Source of the DNA: JAAXIE01 sp965204245
GTDB lineage: Bacteria > Chloroflexota > Dehalococcoidia > Lucifugimonadales > JAAXIE01
Direction of reading: 5' to 3'
Length of the DNA: 64,000 bases
Assembly: GCA_965204245.1 (NCBI GenBank)
Contig: CBDBED010000011.1
Coordinates: 1-64,000, forward strand
In this document: positions 60,451 to 64,000 of the stretch, piece after piece
Layout of the letters: the number at the start of each line of letters is the position of its first letter
How positions within the stretch are numbered: position 1 is the stretch's first letter
Notes under the pieces: model-generated
The model's input: only the letters and a program-made list of their open reading frames with translations
The model's database searches: none
What the model was told of the DNA's origin: nothing
Made by a program: the position numbers and the translations under genes

Positions 60451-61377
60451 GTGAGCACACCTTATGCTTTTTTCCGGGGTCAGTTTGTTCCTTTGGAAGA
60501 GGCGAAGGTGGGCATTATGACCCATGCCCTGCATTACGGCACCGGTATCTTCGAGGGCATACGAGGCAACTGGAACGAAGAGAAGGGGGTCGTCTACATC
60601 TTTCGCCTGCGGGAGCACTACGAGCGACTGCTACGGGGCTGCCGGATGCTGATGATGGATATCCCCTACGACGCGGATGAACTCTGCCGTTTGACCATTG
60701 AGATGGTAGAGAAGTCGGGGTTCACCGAGGACATCTACATACGGCCTCTCGCCTACAAGAGCGAGGAGAAGGTGGCCAACCTCAAGCTGCAGGAGCTTGC
60801 CGATGATTTCTGCTTGATGAGCGTGCCCTTTGGCAACTACCTCGGCTCCGATACGCTGCGCTGCTGCATCTCTTCATGGCGGCGGGTGGACGACACAAGC
60901 ATTCCCGCCCGGTTCAAGATATCGGGCATCTACGTCAACAGCATCCTCGCCAAAACCGAGGCCACCCTTGCGGGCTACGATGAGGCCATCATGCTCAACC
61001 AAGACGGCCATGTCTGCGAAGGGACCGGCGAGAACATCTTTCTCGTCTCCGGCGGCAAGCTGCACACCCCTCCACTGGAGGAGAACGTGCTGCCCGGCGT
61101 GACCCGCGACACAGTGATGCAGTTGGCCCAAGCCGAGATGGGCTTGGAAGTGGTGGAGCGCAGCATCGACCGCAGCGAGCTTTACATAGCCGACGAGATT
61201 CTGCTGACAGGCACGGCGGCCCACCTCACCCCGGTCATTGAGGTGGACAACCGCAAGGTGGCCGACGGCAAGACCGGGCCTATCTCCAAGCAGCTTCAGG
61301 AGATGTATTTCGAAATCGTGAAGGGGCGCAACCCCAAGTATCTCCACTGGTGTTCGCCCGCCACCCCGGTGAACTAG
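60451..61377 (+). CDS. ilvE: Branched-chain amino-acid aminotransferase
   Basis: About 308 residues from GTG 60451 (the frame is open upstream to 60286 but the protein family begins STPYAFFRGQFVPLEEAKVG). HALHYGTGIFEGIRGNWNEE, YIRPLAYKSEEKVANLKLQE, the PLP-binding Lys in YVNSILAKTEATLAGYDEAI, and GEGTGENIFLV are class IV aminotransferase signatures. Final step of Leu/Ile/Val synthesis. Confidence 0.93.
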   Translation: MSTPYAFFRGQFVPLEEAKVGIMTHALHYGTGIFEGIRGNWNEEKGVVYIFRLREHYERLLRGCRMLMMDIPYDADELCRLTIEMVEKSGFTEDIYIRPLAYKSEEKVANLKLQELADDFCLMSVPFGNYLGSDTLRCCISSWRRVDDTSIPARFKISGIYVNSILAKTEATLAGYDEAIMLNQDGHVCEGTGENIFLVSGGKLHTPPLEENVLPGVTRDTVMQLAQAEMGLEVVERSIDRSELYIADEILLTGTAAHLTPVIEVDNRKVADGKTGPISKQLQEMYFEIVKGRNPKYLHWCSPATPVN

Positions 61378-61382
61378 ACGCC

Positions 61383-61934
61383 ATGACGCAGTCGTCCGGC
61401 TCCGCCCTCACTCCTGAAGTCGCTGCCATGATTGGCGTTGAGGGGGATGTGGTGGAGTGCTGGGGTGTGGTGGACCCCGAGTACCTGCGACGCTTCGCCC
61501 AAGCGGTGATGGACCCCGACCCGCGGTACTGGGACCCCGAATTTGCCGGTTCCACACGCTATGGCGAAATCATCACCCCGCCCATCATGGTCAGCTACAT
61601 GGCGGGACGCCTTCCTCCCTCAGAGGAAGACCCCATTACCCGGGCTTTTCAGGAGGACCCCCAGTCCGACGGCATTGGAGGCGTCACCCATCCTGGCGAG
61701 TTGCCGAGGATACCGACCGACCTGATGCGCATCCTGAACGCGGGCAACGAGTTGGAGTTGTATCAGTACCCCAGCATCGGCGACAAGATAAGCTACCGCC
61801 ACCGCTACTCCGACATCCGCGAGCGTCAGGGCCGGGACGGCAACCCCTTCCTGATAGTCACGCGGGAGACGGCGTTTCGGAACCAGGATGGGGAGTTGTT
61901 GTGCATCACGCGGGCGTCAACGATTCGGCGGTAG
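61383..61934 (+). CDS. MaoC-like hydratase (FAS1-type dehydratase N-terminal) protein
   Basis: 183 residues from ATG 61383, five bases after ilvE. VDPEYLRRFAQAVMDPDPRY, GEIITPPIMVSYMAGR and KISYRHRYSDIRERQGRDGN follow the hot-dog fold N-terminal dehydratase pattern. A second MaoC-like gene is at 63308; together they may form a two-subunit enoyl-CoA or hydroxyacyl-CoA hydratase. Cytoplasmic. Confidence 0.78.
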   Translation: MTQSSGSALTPEVAAMIGVEGDVVECWGVVDPEYLRRFAQAVMDPDPRYWDPEFAGSTRYGEIITPPIMVSYMAGRLPPSEEDPITRAFQEDPQSDGIGGVTHPGELPRIPTDLMRILNAGNELELYQYPSIGDKISYRHRYSDIRERQGRDGNPFLIVTRETAFRNQDGELLCITRASTIRR

Positions 61935-61961
61935 TGGGCGAGGGTTGAACAGGCGCGACAT

Positions 61962-62672
61962 CTAGGACCGACGACGCCGCTCCAATTCAGCTTCAAGCTC
62001 GCGCACACGGGCCTCGGCCTCTAATCGGGCAGCTTCGGCGGCTTCGGCCCTAGCCCGTTCGTCATCGAAGGTGGGTATGTGCCGCTCCGTCTCGGGGTCG
62101 TGCCACATCAGTTGGCCGTGTTCCCAGCGAAGGTGCAGGTGCAGCACTGTGCTATAGCCTTGGTGGGCATTGGCATTGATTTGTTCGATTTGGATGGGCT
62201 CGTAATCGCTTCCAGTCAACCGGTCTCCGGCAAGCGGGGCACCCTGATAGCTGCCCCCTGATGGGTCGAACCGCCAGTATTCCCGGACTCCAAGGCGAGC
62301 GTAACCGTCCCGCTTTTCAGTGGCATCCCGCTGCCCTGTGGTCTTCGATCCGATTTCAAGGACGAAGTCGGGGGGCTTACCCTGCTCTGAGATAACGTAC
62401 CCGTTGCGCGCATAGCATGCTGCCGGATTGACGTCAAAGGCAATCAACAGGTCGGGCAAGAACAGACCTGCTTGGGAGCTAGTAGGTTCCGTGGCAATAT
62501 AGGCGTCGCTGAGAATGATGGTGGTGTTTTCGTTACCGAAGTGGCGAGCCAGATGCGCGCCGTTGCCTTGGGAGTTGAAGAACTTCCAGTTGTTCATATC
62601 TTCCCGCTCCGGCGCATCCGGAAGTTGGATGTATCCCGGAGGGGGGGCCGTTGCAATGTTTCTGGCCTTCAT
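61962..62672 (-). CDS. Uma2-family (DUF820, PD-(D/E)XK-like) protein
   Basis: About 236 residues from the ATG at 62672. The PD-(D/E)XK nuclease-like core is TSSQAGLFLPDLLIAFDVNP, then QGKPPDFVLEIGSKTTGQRD (EIxS-x-T pattern typical of Uma2) and KRDGYARLGVREYWRFDP. A C-terminal coiled coil (AEAAEAARLEAEARVRELEA) follows. Uma2 proteins are abundant in cyanobacteria and Chloroflexota; cellular role unresolved. Confidence 0.87.
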   Translation of the reverse strand: MKARNIATAPPPGYIQLPDAPEREDMNNWKFFNSQGNGAHLARHFGNENTTIILSDAYIATEPTSSQAGLFLPDLLIAFDVNPAACYARNGYVISEQGKPPDFVLEIGSKTTGQRDATEKRDGYARLGVREYWRFDPSGGSYQGAPLAGDRLTGSDYEPIQIEQINANAHQGYSTVLHLHLRWEHGQLMWHDPETERHIPTFDDERARAEAAEAARLEAEARVRELEAELERRRRS

Positions 62673-62759
62673 GTGAGACCTCGCGGGTCGGCTACTCGCG
62701 GGTGATGGCACTTTCTGCACGACAGCGTGGGGCTATTATAGCTGCCCACGTAAGGTGGA

Positions 62760-63131
62760 TTACACCAGTCTCTTCAGCCTTATGGAAGGTAGCATCTTCA
62801 GCGTCTCATTGCGGGGGTCGACTTCAATGCCTGCCGACTCCAAAGCGGTGACGCCAAGCAGCGGCTCAGCATCGGTGTCGCTCATGATGATGGTGGCTCC
62901 GACTGCCCTCCCCATGAACTCCACTTGACCCACGGCGATGTCCACGCTCAGATGGCTTCCATCGGCCAGTTCGTATTCGTTTCGACCCATGGGCAGAATG
63001 CCTATGGATTCCAGATGGTTCTTGGGAACCATACAATCAGTGGCGCCGGTGTCTACTAGGAAGATGCCTTCCCAAAACCTGTCCCTGTCAGTCGGATTCC
63101 GAACAATGACTGGCACATGTATGGCTCCCAT
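62760..63131 (-). CDS. Clan AA retropepsin-like aspartic protease
   Basis: 123 residues. Active-site motif GIFLVDTGATDCMVPKNHLE, then ELADGSHLSVDIAVGQVEFM and LLGVTALESAGIEVDPRNET. It begins MGAIHVPVIVRNPTDRDRFW like the frameshifted paralogue at 22445. Single-domain retropepsin; would work as a dimer. It is the only one of three in this window with an undisturbed DTGA motif and intact frame. Confidence 0.82.
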   Translation of the reverse strand: MGAIHVPVIVRNPTDRDRFWEGIFLVDTGATDCMVPKNHLESIGILPMGRNEYELADGSHLSVDIAVGQVEFMGRAVGATIIMSDTDAEPLLGVTALESAGIEVDPRNETLKMLPSIRLKRLV

Positions 63132-63307
63132 GTCTCTCTGCCCTGCTTTCCTGCGGGATGTTTCCTGCTTGCCCGTATTATACTCAGTTGCTCAGGCGCA
63201 CTGCGTCTGCTCCCTCAAGCTTGCCCACCCCTGCGAGAACAGGCATACTACCCGCACGACCCCGACGGCCCCACACGGCCCCACACGAGTAAGTGGAGTG
63301 ACGGAAC

Positions 63308-63868
63308 ATGCCCCTTCCGCTGGATGAGTTGCTGAAGCTGGCTCCGGAGCAGATTCTGGAGCATAACGAGAAGCCCAATGGGGAACAGTTGCGTCAAAAG
63401 GCGCAGACCTACTATGACGATGTGAACGAGGGCGACGAGCTGCCCAAGTACATCTACAAGCCCACTCCCACCCACCTGTTCCGGTGGAGCGCCGCCATTG
63501 AGAACTGGCACCGCATCCACTATGACTTGGATTTCGCCTTGAACCACGACCGCAATCCCGCGCTGCTGGTGCAGGGTTCGTGGAAGCAGAGCGTGGTTCC
63601 CCAGTATCTGAAGGACTGGACCCTGCCCGACGGCTGGCCTTGGAAGGCGTCCTTTGAGCACAGGGCGATGCTGGTGCCGGGCGACATACTCATCATGTGG
63701 GGCAGGGTTACCGGCAAGTATGAGAAGGACGGCTTGGGGTTTGTCGACCTCGAAATCGGCATGAAGACCCAGAACGACATCGAGAGTATGCCGGGACGGG
63801 CCACGGTGGTCCTGCCCATTCGCGGCGGACGACCTATTCCCTATCCTTTCGTGCCACCCCAAGACTGA
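63308..63868 (+). CDS. MaoC-like hot-dog fold hydratase
   Basis: 186 residues: LFRWSAAIENWHRIHYDLDF is the typical hot-dog hydratase stretch with Asp/His-type active-site spacing, followed by PALLVQGSWKQSVVPQYLKD, FEHRAMLVPGDILIMWGRVT and GLGFVDLEIGMKTQNDIESM. Its partner may be the gene at 61383. The next gene starts 28 bases downstream. 63132-63307 upstream contains no gene. Confidence 0.8.
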   Translation: MPLPLDELLKLAPEQILEHNEKPNGEQLRQKAQTYYDDVNEGDELPKYIYKPTPTHLFRWSAAIENWHRIHYDLDFALNHDRNPALLVQGSWKQSVVPQYLKDWTLPDGWPWKASFEHRAMLVPGDILIMWGRVTGKYEKDGLGFVDLEIGMKTQNDIESMPGRATVVLPIRGGRPIPYPFVPPQD

Positions 63869-63895
63869 GCCCCCCGAGGAACAAGGAGACTCACT

Positions 63896-64000
63896 TTGCC
63901 CCGATTCATCGCTTTCCACACCATCTCCGACATCACGGAGGAGGAGTTCAACGAGAAGTTGAGTTCGGTATCGCAATGGCGACCGAACCCGCGGACGACC
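63896..64000 (+). CDS. Start of an unidentified gene, 3' end outside window
   Basis: TTG 63896 with AACAAGGAGAC upstream opens PRFIAFHTISDITEEEFNEK and runs off the window edge after 35 codons. Tightly spaced behind the MaoC-like gene, so likely the same operon. Too short to assign. Confidence 0.55.
   Translation, partial: MPRFIAFHTISDITEEEFNEKLSSVSQWRPNPRTT

Overview
The window is GC-rich and gene-dense. It most resembles a marine or sponge-associated Chloroflexota genome of the SAR202/Dehalococcoidia type. This is inferred from gene content: luciferase-like flavin monooxygenase, Gfo/Idh oxidoreductases, tricarballylate-dehydrogenase-like flavoprotein, MFS pairs, tandem VOC enzymes, MaoC-like hydratases and RCC1-repeat lipoproteins. 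No rRNA is present to confirm it. One tRNA (Asp, GUC) is visible.

Layout. 1-4.5 kb: two RCC1-repeat surface proteins followed by palindromic repeats. 4.5-10.2 kb: an EamA exporter, a possible structured leader with an intrinsic terminator before a small unknown gene, an alpha/beta hydrolase, a frameshifted IrrE/ImmA-like gene with its partner, and a frameshifted PIG-L deacetylase. 10.6-17.7 kb: an end-joining island (stand-alone ATP-dependent ligase, Ku, seven-unit tandem palindrome array, DUF72 protein, three-domain LigD). 17.7-22.8 kb: an iron-type ABC permease whose 3' end is duplicated around a small gene cassette, a DUF4258/DUF2283-like pair and a DtxR-type regulator. 23-26 kb: a 21-repeat RCC1 lipoprotein. 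26-28.4 kb: electron-transfer flavoprotein genes. 28.5-36.1 kb: a retropepsin-like pair, a J-domain/MFS fusion framed by inverted repeats, a TusA-DsrE-(TusA/MetE fusion) operon and a second MFS gene. 36.7-46.8 kb: catabolic oxidoreductases, a pentaheme cytochrome/DUF3365/membrane cytochrome cluster, a flavoprotein dehydrogenase and a PQQ-type sugar dehydrogenase. 46.9-64 kb: mainly housekeeping genes (PlsY, tRNA-Asp, IleRS, RNase PH, ComEC, ComEA, branched-chain aminotransferase) mixed with two PIN toxin-antitoxin pairs, VOC and MaoC enzymes.

Two themes recur. First, a composite palindromic repeat family is scattered through the intergenic regions. A 26-bp target sequence occurs both empty and filled with a 60-80-bp hairpin. 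The hairpin sits in either orientation, and its stem bases change in compensating pairs between copies. One version is amplified into a seven-unit array next to ku. Second, there are nine apparent single-base frameshifts in seven otherwise recognisable genes. Eight of the nine are +1 in the coding direction, which points either to an assembly artefact or to something worth testing.

The most unusual coding observations are the J-domain/MFS fusion with flanking inverted repeats, the TusA-MetE fusion beside TusA and DsrE genes, and an IleRS whose class I signature reads GIHH instead of HIGH.
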